Part shown: positions 7,005 through 15,833 of the stretch, one piece after another
Layout of the letters: each line of letters opens with the position of its first letter
How positions within the stretch are numbered: position 1 is the stretch's first letter
Origin: JABSOG01 sp041583135
GTDB taxonomy: Bacteria; Pseudomonadota; Gammaproteobacteria; Enterobacterales; Alteromonadaceae
Assembly (NCBI GenBank): GCA_041583135.1
Contig: JBFHGJ010000005.1
Span: 1 to 64,000, forward strand
Length of the DNA stretch: 64,000 nt
Direction: 5' to 3'
The notes under the pieces: model-generated
What the model was told of the DNA's origin: nothing
Seen by the model: only the letters and a program-made list of their open reading frames with translations
The model's database searches: none
Position numbers and translations under genes: made by a program

Positions 7005-8345
7005 ATGCTGAATTTGGAAGCCAGACAGCTGTTAATTGATCAGATTTTAACCCATATGCAACAGGTCGAGCCGCAGCTGCCCGAGGGGACAGAGCAGATG
7101 CTTGGTGCCGACTGGGCTTTGGCGCTAGAAGCCACGCCGGCACAAAAGCGTCATCAATTGTGGTTGCTGATCCCTGAAGAATTGCGTGCTCAGGCCCTGT
7201 CATTACTGCGTGAAGAATTTCGTGTCGGTTTACTCAATACGTTAGAGCAAGAAGAACTGATCAATGCCACGCAACAGGTCTCCAGTGACCAAGCGGTTGG
7301 TTTGATCGGTCGTTTAAAGCCAAATGAAATGGCGCAGGTGATGGCCTCCATCACCGACGAAAATCAAAACTCGACGTTAAAAGCGGCGATGGAATACGAT
7401 GACGATGAAGTCGGCCGCTATATTGTGCGCGACTTTTTGGTTTATGGCATCGACAGCGATTTAAACCGAGTGAAGCAACAAGCTCTTGGCGGCGCTTTGC
7501 ATTCACAGCAGTATGTGTATGTGACCGACGGCAAAGGACGTTACTTGGGACGCATCAGCCCGATGGCGTTGATGGCCTCCGAGCAAAGTGCCGAGGTGGC
7601 CGACTTACTCAGCGCCGAAGAAGACTATATTCAAGACACCGAGTCAACCGACAATCTCTCAGATATATTTAAGCGTTACAACTGCGCCGAACTGCCGGTG
7701 CTCGACAGCGCCAAGCGCATCGTCGGTTTGTTTTATGCCAAAGATGTACTGGCTTTTGTCGAAGAATACTTTGAGGCCAAATTGGCGCACGTCGGTAAGG
7801 TTAGTGATGAAGACTTGTTTGCACCTGTGATGACCAGCGCCAGACAAAGGGCGATTTGGCTTGGCATTAACTTGTTGACCGCTTTGTTGGCGGCTTGGGT
7901 GATTGGGATGTTTGAGGCGACCTTGGATAAGGTGGTCGCTCTTGCGGTATTAATGCCGATTGTGGCCAGTATGGGGGGGATTGCCGGTAGTCAGTCGTTG
8001 ACTTTAACCATTCGGGGCTTGGCGACCAATCAGCTGTCGGATGCCAATATCAGTTTGCTACGGAACAAAGAATTTAAGGTTGTGGTCATCAACTCGGTGA
8101 TCTGGGCCGTTTCCGTGGCCTCTATTGCGATGGTATGGTTTGAGCAGTGGGTGTTGGCATTGATACTGGGCTTTGCCGTTATCGTTAATATGATAGTGGC
8201 GGTGTTGTGTGGCATTGCCATACCTTATGTTATGCATAAGATGAAAATCGATCCGGCTTTGGCTGGCTCTGTGGTGTTGACCACGGTATCAGACGTGGTA
8301 GGATTTTTTGTCTTTTTGGGCTTGGCAACGATATTTCTACTGTAG
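7005..8345 (+). CDS. mgtE: MgtE-type magnesium channel
   Basis: At 446 residues this matches MgtE: an N-terminal helical superfamily domain (about 35-135), a tandem CBS pair (about 140-265) and five membrane helices (about 285-446) with the pore signature PIVASMGGIAGSQSLTLTIRGLA. MgtE lets Mg2+ into the cell and is closed by Mg2+ binding to the cytosolic N and CBS domains. AAAGGAGA stands six to ten bases before the ATG. The gene is alone, with about 160 bases of AT-rich leader; I see no obvious M-box riboswitch there. Family certainty is high. Confidence 0.92.
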   Translation: MLNLEARQLLIDQILTHMQQVEPQLPEGTEQMLGADWALALEATPAQKRHQLWLLIPEELRAQALSLLREEFRVGLLNTLEQEELINATQQVSSDQAVGLIGRLKPNEMAQVMASITDENQNSTLKAAMEYDDDEVGRYIVRDFLVYGIDSDLNRVKQQALGGALHSQQYVYVTDGKGRYLGRISPMALMASEQSAEVADLLSAEEDYIQDTESTDNLSDIFKRYNCAELPVLDSAKRIVGLFYAKDVLAFVEEYFEAKLAHVGKVSDEDLFAPVMTSARQRAIWLGINLLTALLAAWVIGMFEATLDKVVALAVLMPIVASMGGIAGSQSLTLTIRGLATNQLSDANISLLRNKEFKVVVINSVIWAVSVASIAMVWFEQWVLALILGFAVIVNMIVAVLCGIAIPYVMHKMKIDPALAGSVVLTTVSDVVGFFVFLGLATIFLL

Positions 8346-8493
8346 TCTATTCGGTGCCACGCCAGAGTGAATTGGCGTTGCAACCAGTTGCATTACCAAT
8401 TGAAGTGAAAGCGGCTCGATATGAGTGTTGGTGGAAAAAGGTCAAAGCGCTCTTTTTCTCAATGAAAACCCATTAACAAGCAAAAGAATTATC

Positions 8494-9342
8494 ATGGATA
8501 CAGAATTGATGCGCACCTTTTTAGAGGTGAACAAAACTCGGCATTTTGGCCGGGCGGCCGACAATCTTTATCTGACTCAGGCGGCGGTGAGTGCTCGGAT
8601 CAAGCAACTGGAAGACTCGCTTGGCGTAGCGTTGTTTATTCGCGCCCGCAACAATATCCAGTTGTCGGCAGAAGGGGAGCGGCTGGTGCCCTATGCCGAG
8701 ACCATTTTGACCTCTTGGTCTCGAGCGCGCCAAGAGGTTGCGCTTAAATTAGAGCAAAAACATCAGCTGAATATCGGCACCACTGCGGGATTATGGAATT
8801 TTGTGTTTCAAGACAAGCTGTCGAAAATTCACAAGGCCATGCCCGATGTGGCATTGCGGGCAGAGGCCTACAGCACCGATGAGCTGTTAAGGTTGGTGCA
8901 AGCCAATGTACTCGATGTGGTGGTCCTGTACGAGCCGGCAAAGATGCCGTCGCTACAGACAACCAAGTTGGGTAAGTTGGAACTGGTTTTGGCCTGTTCG
9001 CAGAGCGACATCTCGGTCAAAGAAGCCATTCAATCGAATTATGTTTATGTCGATTGGGGAACAACCTTTGGCTTGTTCCACGCCAAGCGCTTTGAAGATG
9101 CGCCACCGGCAATGCTGCATACCAATATGGCAGCCATTGCCGAGTCGTTTATTGTTGAACATCAAGGCGCCGCGTATCTGCCAAAGCGGTTGTTGCGCCA
9201 ACGTAAAGATGACAAGCTAAGTGTTGTCAAAGGTGCGCCGAGTTTTAGTCGTGACCTGTATGCGGTCTGTTCTAGCACCTCAGCTAGAATGGAGCTGATT
9301 GCCGATTTGATTGAATTTCTGAAATTACCCAGCGGCACCTAG
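8494..9342 (+). CDS. LysR-family regulator, HdfR-like
   Basis: A 282-residue LysR protein. The start MDTELMRTFLEVNKTRHFGRAADNL... opens the winged helix-turn-helix, with QAAVSARIKQLE as recognition helix, and matches the HdfR subgroup, named for repression of flhDC in enteric bacteria. Residues about 90-282 form the effector domain. ATG at 8494 is chosen: the frame opens 23 codons earlier, but that extension does not look like LysR sequence. It stands alone between mgtE and a small gene, with no divergently transcribed target, so its regulon is probably elsewhere. The regulator class is firm, the HdfR name moderate. Confidence 0.82.
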   Translation: MDTELMRTFLEVNKTRHFGRAADNLYLTQAAVSARIKQLEDSLGVALFIRARNNIQLSAEGERLVPYAETILTSWSRARQEVALKLEQKHQLNIGTTAGLWNFVFQDKLSKIHKAMPDVALRAEAYSTDELLRLVQANVLDVVVLYEPAKMPSLQTTKLGKLELVLACSQSDISVKEAIQSNYVYVDWGTTFGLFHAKRFEDAPPAMLHTNMAAIAESFIVEHQGAAYLPKRLLRQRKDDKLSVVKGAPSFSRDLYAVCSSTSARMELIADLIEFLKLPSGT

Positions 9343-9466
9343 CCGCTTGGGATCTCCTTAAGTTATAACAACCAGCGCTTATCAAAATCTTAAAAATTTC
9401 TTGTTTTACTTCTTTCGCCATTTTCCTGATGATTTGAGTCTCTAAACCTTTATCAGGAGAACTGTC

Positions 9467-9676
9467 ATGGTTGAGGCCAATGACCTTTCATTAAGAAGCG
9501 AAAGAGCACACGAGTTGCCAAACGCCCCGAAAAAATTGATTGAACAGCTCAGATCTCAGGTCCGCAGCTGGGCCAGTGAAGATGGGATTGGACCTAAAGA
9601 CCTCAAGAAGTACATGCTGGACAACATTAATGTTGAGCTGGAAACCTTAGGCTACCGTTCCCTCAAAAAGATTTGA
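9467..9676 (+). CDS. Small cytosolic protein, paralog of the exported protein at 5653-5940
   Basis: A 69-residue protein with no signal peptide and no cysteines. It aligns with the C-terminal half of the exported 95-residue protein 3.5 kb upstream: LIEQLRSQVRSWASEDG against MLDELKKECKTFAEEDG, KYMLDNINVELETLGY against KYLLDCVNQELDIIGY, and both end with KK plus a hydrophobic residue. A strong AGGAGA eight bases before the ATG and a clean hairpin terminator after the stop support a real monocistronic gene. I know no function for this family; the fold should be a helical bundle of two or three helices. Confidence 0.72.
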   Translation: MVEANDLSLRSERAHELPNAPKKLIEQLRSQVRSWASEDGIGPKDLKKYMLDNINVELETLGYRSLKKI

Positions 9677-9688
9677 TCTCAATCCCCG

Positions 9689-9712
9689 ATGGGTCAGCGT
9701 CTGCTGGCCCAT
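9689..9712 (+). terminator. Rho-independent terminator after the small cytosolic gene
   Basis: ATGGGTCAGC (9689-9698) pairs with GCTGGCCCAT (9703-9712) around a GTCT loop, with one non-canonical pair, and a T-rich run (TTGTTTTTG) follows closely. Confidence 0.78.
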
Positions 9713-9799
9713 GATTGTTTTTGTCGATATCCTCCGCATTTTTATTTCCTTCATTTTCAAGCCTTAAGACAATATTACAAGACAAAAAGTAATGTTTAT

Positions 9800-9828
9800 T
9801 TGACATTTTGTCGTGTTTGTTTTATTGT
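9800..9828 (+). promoter_or_regulatory. Sigma70 promoter and TGTC half-sites of the membrane/XRE pair
   Basis: TTGACA (9800-9805), a 17-base spacer and TATTGT (9823-9828) form a near-consensus promoter 42 bases before the membrane-protein ATG. Heptamers of the type GACAAA(A/G) or TTTTGTC occur at 9781, 9806, 9828 and 9853, in both orientations, over and around the promoter. This is what an autoregulatory Cro/CI-like repressor, encoded as the second gene, would bind. Confidence 0.65.
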
Positions 9829-9870
9829 TTTGTCAAGTAAACATGACTTTTAGACAAAGAGGGTAGACAT

Positions 9871-10281
9871 ATGACACAGGAAAAATCATTGAGTAATGCT
9901 TGTCGTGAACCATTGGATAAAGACCTGTTGGGTTGGACAACCAGTTGGTTGGTGACATTCGCCATCGCCAGTTTTGGACCGATTGCTGTATGGCAGCAAA
10001 GTTGGATCACCGCAGTAGCCGTTGGGGTCAATTTTGTGATCGGGATATTGATGATATTTGCCAACAAACGGGCGTTGGGCCGATTAGATGAGTTGCAACG
10101 TAAAATACAGTTAGATGCAACTGCCATTTGCTGCATGGTGGGGATTGTCGGCGGCCTTAGCTACTCGCTGCTGGACATTACCGGGTTGATTGGCTTTGAC
10201 GCTCAGATCTCTCATGTGGTGCTGCTGATGGGGGCAACCTACATTGTTAGCTTAATCATCGGTAGAAGGCACTACGCATGA
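9871..10281 (+). CDS. Four-helix inner-membrane protein paired with an XRE regulator
   Basis: The 136-residue product has four predicted membrane helices (about 29-45, 47-64, 84-105 and 113-130) with a short conserved-looking loop, LGRLDELQRKIQLDA, between helices two and three. Small membrane proteins with a LDELQRKIQ loop co-encoded with a Cro/CI-like regulator are common in proteobacteria; their function is not established. The gene overlaps the regulator by ATGA, so translation is probably coupled. Transcription likely starts at the promoter at 9800-9828. Confidence 0.75.
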   Translation: MTQEKSLSNACREPLDKDLLGWTTSWLVTFAIASFGPIAVWQQSWITAVAVGVNFVIGILMIFANKRALGRLDELQRKIQLDATAICCMVGIVGGLSYSLLDITGLIGFDAQISHVVLLMGATYIVSLIIGRRHYA

Positions 10282-10472
10282 AAAATCGGCTAAAGGTTTT
10301 AAGGGCCGAGCGGGATTGGACTCAGGCAGATTTGGCCGAAGCGCTGTCGGTCTCAAGGCAGACCGTCAATGCCATTGAAAAGGGCAAGTTCGACCCGAGT
10401 TTGCCCTTGGCGTTCAAACTGGCGAGGTTATTCGAATTGCCAATTGAGCAAATCTTTGAAGACGAAAGCTAA
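10278..10472 (+). CDS. Small XRE/Cro-CI type transcriptional regulator (YqaF-like)
   Basis: A 64-residue stand-alone helix-turn-helix protein: KNRLKVLRAERDWTQADLAEAL begins the XRE domain and SVSRQTVNAIEKGKFDPSLPLA is the HTH proper, ending with the family's LFELPIEQIFE tail. It starts inside the last codons of the membrane-protein gene (ATGA overlap). The repeated TGTC half-sites over the shared promoter suggest it controls its own operon. The membrane partner may sequester or modulate it, which is inference. A strong terminator follows 15 bases after the stop. Confidence 0.88.
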   Translation: MKNRLKVLRAERDWTQADLAEALSVSRQTVNAIEKGKFDPSLPLAFKLARLFELPIEQIFEDES

Positions 10473-10486
10473 ACTTTAAAGACGAA

Positions 10487-10510
10487 AAGCGCAGCCACTT
10501 GGCTGCGCTT
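10487..10510. terminator. Bidirectional hairpin terminator between the XRE gene and mscS
   Basis: AAGCGCAGCC (10487-10496) and GGCTGCGCTT (10501-10510) pair perfectly around ACTT. It lies between two convergent genes, with A-rich sequence on the left and T-rich on the right, so it can stop transcription both ways. Confidence 0.82.
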
Positions 10511-10548
10511 ATTGTGTGTTGTGGGTTTACGCTTCGACTGTGTTAGCG

Positions 10549-11430
10549 TCAATGCTCGGCATGGGATGCTTCTGCTGCTGCACAGGGCGGTGTATCTGTG
10601 GCTTTACCGCGCTTTTGCGCTTCATACCAGAAGGTCATAAAATCGGCCACCAGTTTTTGCTCGATGGTCACCGCTTCACTGGTCGGACAAAAAATGGTGA
10701 TGGTGATCTGGTTTTTGCCTAAGTTGGTGGTGGTGATCCGTACCGCTGGCTCAGGGCCATCGATGGCAACCCCTAAACGGTTTTCGATAAAGGCGTTGTA
10801 GCGCTGTGCGACATCGCAAAACGCTTCACAGTATTCGTTGGCCTTGTCTAAAATCTGCTGCTTTAAATCAAACAGGTTTACCGCGTCAGACTCTCTGACT
10901 AAGGTAAAGGAGTGACTGACGTAGCGACGCATAAAGTTGTATTTGGCCACCGGTCCTGTGATCAACAAGTTGTTGGGCACCACTAGGGTCTTACCGGTGT
11001 AGCCGAAGCTATTGTTGGTCAGGTCTACTTCAAGCAGGGTTGTCGTAAACCAGTCGTTTTGCACCACTTCGCCGCAATGGGGGCCGATTTGCACCCAATC
11101 GCCAATGGTGAACATCTTAATCGCGGTTTGATAGAGGCTGCCCAAAATACATTGAATATATTCACGGGTGGCGATCACCAAGGCCACGGCGAATGCGGCA
11201 ATCGACAGCGCCAGATATTTCAGTTCAAACAGCCAAATGATCACCAGACCCATGGCAATCAAAAAGCGAGCCGAATTCTTTACTCGACTGATCCAGCGAA
11301 TACGAGACCTTTCTTCATCGTCGGGTCGAGTGCGCAAAAATCTAATCAATAGCCATCTGACCAGCGAAACGCTGGCAATGAGTAAAAATGAGGCAACAAA
11401 ATTATTGGTTAGAAAAAACTCGACATTCAT
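10549..11430 (-). CDS. MscS-family mechanosensitive channel protein
   Basis: The 293-residue protein has membrane helices at about 10-25, 55-72 and 75-95, then a beta-rich MscS domain with the family pattern IGDWVQIG..CGEVV...WFTTTLLEVD and a later VVPNNLLITGPVAKYN, followed by an alpha/beta C-terminal domain to about 270. MscS channels release solutes on osmotic downshock. The pore helix GLVIIWLFELKYLALSIAAFAVALVIATREYIQ is split across the third membrane segment and is bulkier than that of E. coli MscS, so conduction may differ. Monocistronic; shares its terminator with the XRE gene. Confidence 0.85.
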   Translation of the reverse strand: MNVEFFLTNNFVASFLLIASVSLVRWLLIRFLRTRPDDEERSRIRWISRVKNSARFLIAMGLVIIWLFELKYLALSIAAFAVALVIATREYIQCILGSLYQTAIKMFTIGDWVQIGPHCGEVVQNDWFTTTLLEVDLTNNSFGYTGKTLVVPNNLLITGPVAKYNFMRRYVSHSFTLVRESDAVNLFDLKQQILDKANEYCEAFCDVAQRYNAFIENRLGVAIDGPEPAVRITTTNLGKNQITITIFCPTSEAVTIEQKLVADFMTFWYEAQKRGKATDTPPCAAAEASHAEH

Positions 11431-11805
11431 AAAAGGTTTCTTTCTCCTGTCTTTTCAATGGCTTTACTGGACTGCTCATAGCATAACGACAATTTGACGG
11501 ACGGTCACCCTTAAGGTTAGCTGTCTATGGCATAAATGCCGCTATTTATCGCATTAATTCGCCTGAACTTTGTGTAAGGTGGCTCAACACCTGATCACTC
11601 GTCAACTTGCCCTTAACAAGAGGGCGTGCACAGGTCAAATAGGATATGAAGCGCCAGTATGCAGCCATCGGTCAGTGTTAAAAGTGAGGTTAAATAAACC
11701 AATGATATTAAAGCCGTTGTTATTTACGTAAGGGCTTTCACGGTGAAACTTAGGGTGTTCAAGGTACAAATTTACGTTGATTTACATTTAATTAACGATT
11801 AATCT
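11431..11805. other. 375-base divergent intergenic region
   Basis: This gap lies between the divergently transcribed mscS and small PilZ genes. I see no open frame of interest and no strong dyad. The last 100 bases before the PilZ gene are AT-rich and are the likely promoter area, but no convincing -35/-10 pair stands out. Confidence 0.4.
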
Positions 11806-12531
11806 ATGTTAACTGTCTTTTATGAGGTATTGGTCATTTCTAATTCAGCCGAACAGCGCCTTCAAGCTTTACGACCTGCAAATGAAGCGCATTTCGATTT
11901 GTTGCCCGGTAAGATGCTTGATCTTCAAGTCAGCCACCCGGCATCGGTGCGTTTAAAGTTGCGTTTGGTTGGCTATGAGATTGGCAATTACATCATTTTA
12001 AAACATCCGGGTGGTGAAGACAGCTACAGCGATGTATTGGTGCCAGGCAATGTGGCGGTGATCCGCTATATCGTTGAAGGCGACAGAGGCGAATGCTGTG
12101 CGTTTAAAGCAACCATTGAGCATATCGGCCAATATCCGGAAAAATTCATTTATCTCTCCTATCCCGACAAAATCGAAAATCGTCAATTGCGGCTTCACCA
12201 ACGGGTGTCGGTGCATATTCCTGCCGATATTACGGTCATGGCCGATGCTTTAGACGGCACCTCAATGCGCATCAGTGGTATTGTGATGGATATCTCCGAG
12301 CGTGGTTGCGGCTTTGTCTTTCGGGCGCAAAATCTCAGTGTGAATGTGAAAAAACGCAATGTCTATGTGGTCATACGCAATTCAGGCGGAGAGCCGGTGC
12401 GTATTCCGGCGCGGGTATGCAACAGTCGCAATGAAAAAGGTAAGGTGACTGTGGGCATCCAGTTTGTTGATGCCCAAGATCAAGTTAAAGCCCTACTGGA
12501 GCAATTGTTTATTCACAGTGATGTGGTTTAA
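11806..12531 (+). CDS. PilZ-domain c-di-GMP receptor, YcgR-like layout
   Basis: The 241-residue protein has an N-terminal YcgR-N-like beta domain (about 20-110) and a C-terminal PilZ domain (about 120-238). The c-di-GMP motifs are visible: an arginine pair in RQLRLHQRVSV (RxxxR) and DISERGCGF (D/NxSxxG). Proteins of this shape bind c-di-GMP and act on flagellar motors or other envelope machines. No Shine-Dalgarno is visible before ATG 11806; GAGG at 11822 suggests a possible internal start a few codons later, so the N terminus is uncertain. Its stop overlaps the stop of the convergent SRPBCC gene by four bases. Confidence 0.85.
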   Translation: MLTVFYEVLVISNSAEQRLQALRPANEAHFDLLPGKMLDLQVSHPASVRLKLRLVGYEIGNYIILKHPGGEDSYSDVLVPGNVAVIRYIVEGDRGECCAFKATIEHIGQYPEKFIYLSYPDKIENRQLRLHQRVSVHIPADITVMADALDGTSMRISGIVMDISERGCGFVFRAQNLSVNVKKRNVYVVIRNSGGEPVRIPARVCNSRNEKGKVTVGIQFVDAQDQVKALLEQLFIHSDVV

Positions 12532-13067
12532 GATTGCTCGGCCAATCGCTTAAGTGCTTCTAGTCCTCTCGTAAAGTCGTTGCCAAGCATATCCTTTGGG
12601 CTCATCAGCAGCATCATGGCATTCATCGGAAACGGCATTTCACTTTCAAAACCCCAAGTGACCTTGGTTTGTCCTGCCATAGGCTCGACCTGGACATAGG
12701 CCACTGCAGTCGATTCATAGTCGCCATAAAAATGCAGCTGGGTTGTGATCTTCTGTTGTGGCTCAACGGCGGTAATGGTTTGTTTGCCGCTGCCGACTTC
12801 GGGTTTGTCACTTTGCCATGTGACCGATGAGCCGACTTCGCCACGTTGTCCGTCAAAGTTTCGTTTGATGTTTGGGTCTTTGGCCAGCCATGGGTTCCAT
12901 TGGTCCATCGCTTCAACACTGCTGACTTGTGACCAAACTTTGTCTTGGTCGGCATTGATGGTGATTGATTGCTGATAGTTAAACTCGGTCGAACTTAGCG
13001 CCGCTGTGATTAGCACAGCGGCAAAAAGGGCAAATAGGCCGAGGGCAAAATATTTGATAAATTTCAT
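12528..13067 (-). CDS. SRPBCC (START-like) family protein with N-terminal membrane anchor
   Basis: A 179-residue protein: one hydrophobic segment (about 6-26) that is a signal anchor or signal peptide, then a helix-grip SRPBCC domain of the polyketide-cyclase/AHSA type. Typical elements are INADQDKVWSQVSSVEAMDQWNPW near the start and KVTWGFESEMPFPMN near the end, before the long C-terminal helix (GLEALKRLAEQ). Such domains hold hydrophobic ligands in a deep cavity; the ligand here is unknown. It is transcribed alone towards the PilZ gene, overlapping its last four bases. Confidence 0.8.
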   Translation of the reverse strand: MKFIKYFALGLFALFAAVLITAALSSTEFNYQQSITINADQDKVWSQVSSVEAMDQWNPWLAKDPNIKRNFDGQRGEVGSSVTWQSDKPEVGSGKQTITAVEPQQKITTQLHFYGDYESTAVAYVQVEPMAGQTKVTWGFESEMPFPMNAMMLLMSPKDMLGNDFTRGLEALKRLAEQS

Positions 13068-13438
13068 GGTCTCTCCAAACGCAATTTTTATTGCGCTATC
13101 AATAGCAAATCATGACGGTAATGTAAAAGGCTTTAGATGCTGTTGGCGTCGGTTGTGGATAATGACAAAAAAGATAAGCCGACGACAATTTGTCATTTTG
13201 TAACACCGATGGCCAATAGAGGATACTTATTGAAATTAACAAGCTATTAACTTTTTGGCTTTTTTGTATTAGAGATCAACTGATTAGCGATATCCTCAAC
13301 CGCTATTTTTCGTAATTAATATGATGGAATTAATTGTTTTATCTCAGTTTTTAGTCATTTGGCCCGATTGTTAACCAGTTGACTAGTCTATTAACATATT
13401 GTATAAAAAACCCTCAAATTTTTCCCCGAGCGAGATCC
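13068..13438. other. 371-base intergenic region before the tandem PilZ genes
   Basis: The left half contains two near-repeats around GACAAAAAAGAT and GACAATTTGTCATTTTG, the latter a small dyad (GACAAtTTGTC, 13186-13196). The right half is AT-rich and holds the promoter described at 13379-13407. There is no plausible gene. Confidence 0.45.
13379..13407 (+). promoter_or_regulatory. Consensus-like sigma70 promoter of the first large PilZ gene
   Basis: TTGACT (13379-13384), a 17-base spacer and TATAAA (13402-13407) lie 31 bases before the ATG at 13439. The -35 box coincides with the TTG that would give the longest open frame, so that TTG is promoter DNA and not a start codon. Confidence 0.72.
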
Positions 13439-15709
13439 ATGAGTGACAGCCATCAGACATTTGACCAACAGTTGCTGGAAAAGCTGATCCCATCGGCGCG
13501 TAAGCCGATGAGCGACATCACTTTGACCATGATGGCCCCGGACCTAAATACTGCGCAAAAAGCCAAACTAAAAATGGAGCTGCAAAAGTGTTGGTCGCAA
13601 TGCTCGCAGCGTATCGACCATCGTCAATGGTGTGAATCACCCGTTGAAGTGAGCTTTGCCAAGCAAACCCACTTTATTGCCCAAGCGGCGGTGTCAGAAT
13701 TTAAGCGTCAGCGCAAACTCTACAACGAGTATTTTACCGTCGGCTTAAAGCGACAGGTCGATGCCTTTGCTCAGGCCCATAACAAAGCGCAGGCGCAAAG
13801 CCGTATTGACGTTTATGGTTGGCGTATCGGCCCTTCGGTGTTGTGTGATTTTCGCCGTCGTACCGGCGAGCGTTTGTTGTTGGTTTCACAAGTGCAGCTT
13901 TGCTGTGAGCATGGTGAGGTGACGGGCAAAACCTCGAATATTTCCAAAGGCGGTTGTTTGATCTTGCTTGCACCCGAGCAGGCCGAAAGGCTGGTGTTGC
14001 AGTCACAGGTGGGTGTACGTTTTGTTGAGCTAGGCAGTAAATATGCATTGGACTTTGATGCTGTCCATTATGAAATTGTCGATATTCAGCCGGGCAAAGA
14101 CGTTTGTAAAGTAGCCATGAAACGCAGTGCCAATGGCGATACCCCACAGTTTGACAAGCTGGTCGATAGCCTGATGAACGAGCACAAAAGGCGCAATCGT
14201 CTGGATGTGGACAATACCATTCGAGCGCTTAGCGCCAGAACGCACAGCATGGCCTCGGTGGCCCAGCTCAATGCGCTGGTGGTGATGAGCCACCGGGCAA
14301 ACCGATATCATTTATTGATCTCACAAGGCAATACTTTATCGCTTCAGGCTGAGCTGCTGATAGAGGCGCAACTGATCCCCCATATGGTCGAGTCGGTTGC
14401 GGGCAAAACCAGTAAGTTGTTTTTTGTCTGGGCCAATTGCCGTGATCAAGTCAAGGTTGCTGAACTGGGTGAGCTGGTGAAGCAGGGGCGGTTTGAATCG
14501 ATAATGAAAGTGTGGGGCAGTGCCATCTGGCATAAAGCCTTTTTGGTTAAGGCGCAGCCGGTCGATGCGAAGATGGCGGATCTTGGCACAACTATCCCCT
14601 CTACCGTGTCGAAAATTGCCGAAAAGCTTAATGCGCCGCTACCGGCTCGAGTGGCGCAATTTACCAAGGAGCTGGGCCAACTGACGTTACTAGAAGACGT
14701 CTCATTCTTGATGGATTCGCTGCTTGGCGGCAATGCATCTGGCATTTTACAAACTCAAACGGATGACTTTAATGTGCCCAAGGCACAGGGGCGCCTCAGA
14801 CAGACCCCGTTTGATATTCGCCAGTTGCCGAAATTTCGCGGTCACTATCGTTTTAGCCATGAGTGCGAGCTTGAATATCGTGAGCAGCGGATCAAGATAG
14901 TCAACGGTCATGCCGATGCCTTAGAGGCGGTGATGGCGTTGTCACTGAAGCGTTTGGTACTGGAAAAGGGGGCTAAGGTCAAAATTATCTGGCTGGTGGA
15001 GCAAACCCGCATTGCCTTAGATGCCAAAGTGGTTGAAAGTGATCCCTTGCATCGACGTTTAAAGCTGCAATGGTTGCAGGCGCCGGGTGCGGTACAGCAG
15101 CTGTTTATCGAGCTGGAAAAACTCAACGCTTTTGATGCGGCCTTCAAAGAAGATGTACAGCACAATAAGTTGGACGTGGCTTTGCGCAACCTGACGTTAA
15201 GCAACTTACCCAAAGTGGCAATCTTTGCCCAGTCCAAGCGCCAGTCTATTGCACTGAGTGCCTTGACTGGGCATCAACACTTGCCACGCTGCTTTATCGA
15301 CGGCAACAACAAAGTACGCATCGATGGCCTATTCGATGAAGCCATCTTAAAGAAACTGAGCACAGCCAAAGATGGGCAAAAGGACATGCTTATTGTCGCC
15401 ATTGAAGGCGGCAAAGTGACCGAGCGACGCCTACTGAGTGAATTTACGTCACCGAAATTGATGCTCAAGGTACTGCATCATTTGTTTGCCACTGCCCGAG
15501 TCTTTGTTTTTGCACTCGACATATCACGCTCGCGCAGTTCGGCAGAAGATGCCGTTGTGAGTATTGAGAACAAATATCTGAAACACTACAGTCCCGGCAA
15601 AGCGAAAAAGTTAGAGCAGGCATTGAGCTTTAACCTGTCGATTGGGATGACGGACGTGTCGCAAATGTTTGAAGCCTGCCTAAGTGCGCAGTTGGGGTTG
15701 TCGGCGTAA
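13439..15709 (+). CDS. Large PilZ-domain protein, first of a tandem pair
   Basis: A 756-residue soluble protein. A PilZ domain at about 135-255 carries the c-di-GMP motifs: R141-T-G-E-R145 (RxxxR) and N167-I-S-K-G-G (NxSxxG). A second region around 455-580 (FRGHYRFSHECELEYREQR...) looks like a degenerate PilZ-type barrel without the arginine motif. The remaining parts (1-130 helical; 270-450; 580-756) are unassigned. ATG 13439 is chosen because it matches the start of the paralog downstream and because the promoter covers the earlier TTG. It most likely transmits c-di-GMP levels to an unknown partner. Confidence 0.82.
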   Translation: MSDSHQTFDQQLLEKLIPSARKPMSDITLTMMAPDLNTAQKAKLKMELQKCWSQCSQRIDHRQWCESPVEVSFAKQTHFIAQAAVSEFKRQRKLYNEYFTVGLKRQVDAFAQAHNKAQAQSRIDVYGWRIGPSVLCDFRRRTGERLLLVSQVQLCCEHGEVTGKTSNISKGGCLILLAPEQAERLVLQSQVGVRFVELGSKYALDFDAVHYEIVDIQPGKDVCKVAMKRSANGDTPQFDKLVDSLMNEHKRRNRLDVDNTIRALSARTHSMASVAQLNALVVMSHRANRYHLLISQGNTLSLQAELLIEAQLIPHMVESVAGKTSKLFFVWANCRDQVKVAELGELVKQGRFESIMKVWGSAIWHKAFLVKAQPVDAKMADLGTTIPSTVSKIAEKLNAPLPARVAQFTKELGQLTLLEDVSFLMDSLLGGNASGILQTQTDDFNVPKAQGRLRQTPFDIRQLPKFRGHYRFSHECELEYREQRIKIVNGHADALEAVMALSLKRLVLEKGAKVKIIWLVEQTRIALDAKVVESDPLHRRLKLQWLQAPGAVQQLFIELEKLNAFDAAFKEDVQHNKLDVALRNLTLSNLPKVAIFAQSKRQSIALSALTGHQHLPRCFIDGNNKVRIDGLFDEAILKKLSTAKDGQKDMLIVAIEGGKVTERRLLSEFTSPKLMLKVLHHLFATARVFVFALDISRSRSSAEDAVVSIENKYLKHYSPGKAKKLEQALSFNLSIGMTDVSQMFEACLSAQLGLSA

Positions 15710-15833
15710 CTGCCACAACAAGTAAAAAGTTTGTCTAGGGTCAAATTTCTGGTAAAAAACACCTAGTCAACATATGACAAAATTGTTAAAACTAGTGCAA
15801 CACAGCGCAAGTTGAGATCTCACGGAGTTATTG

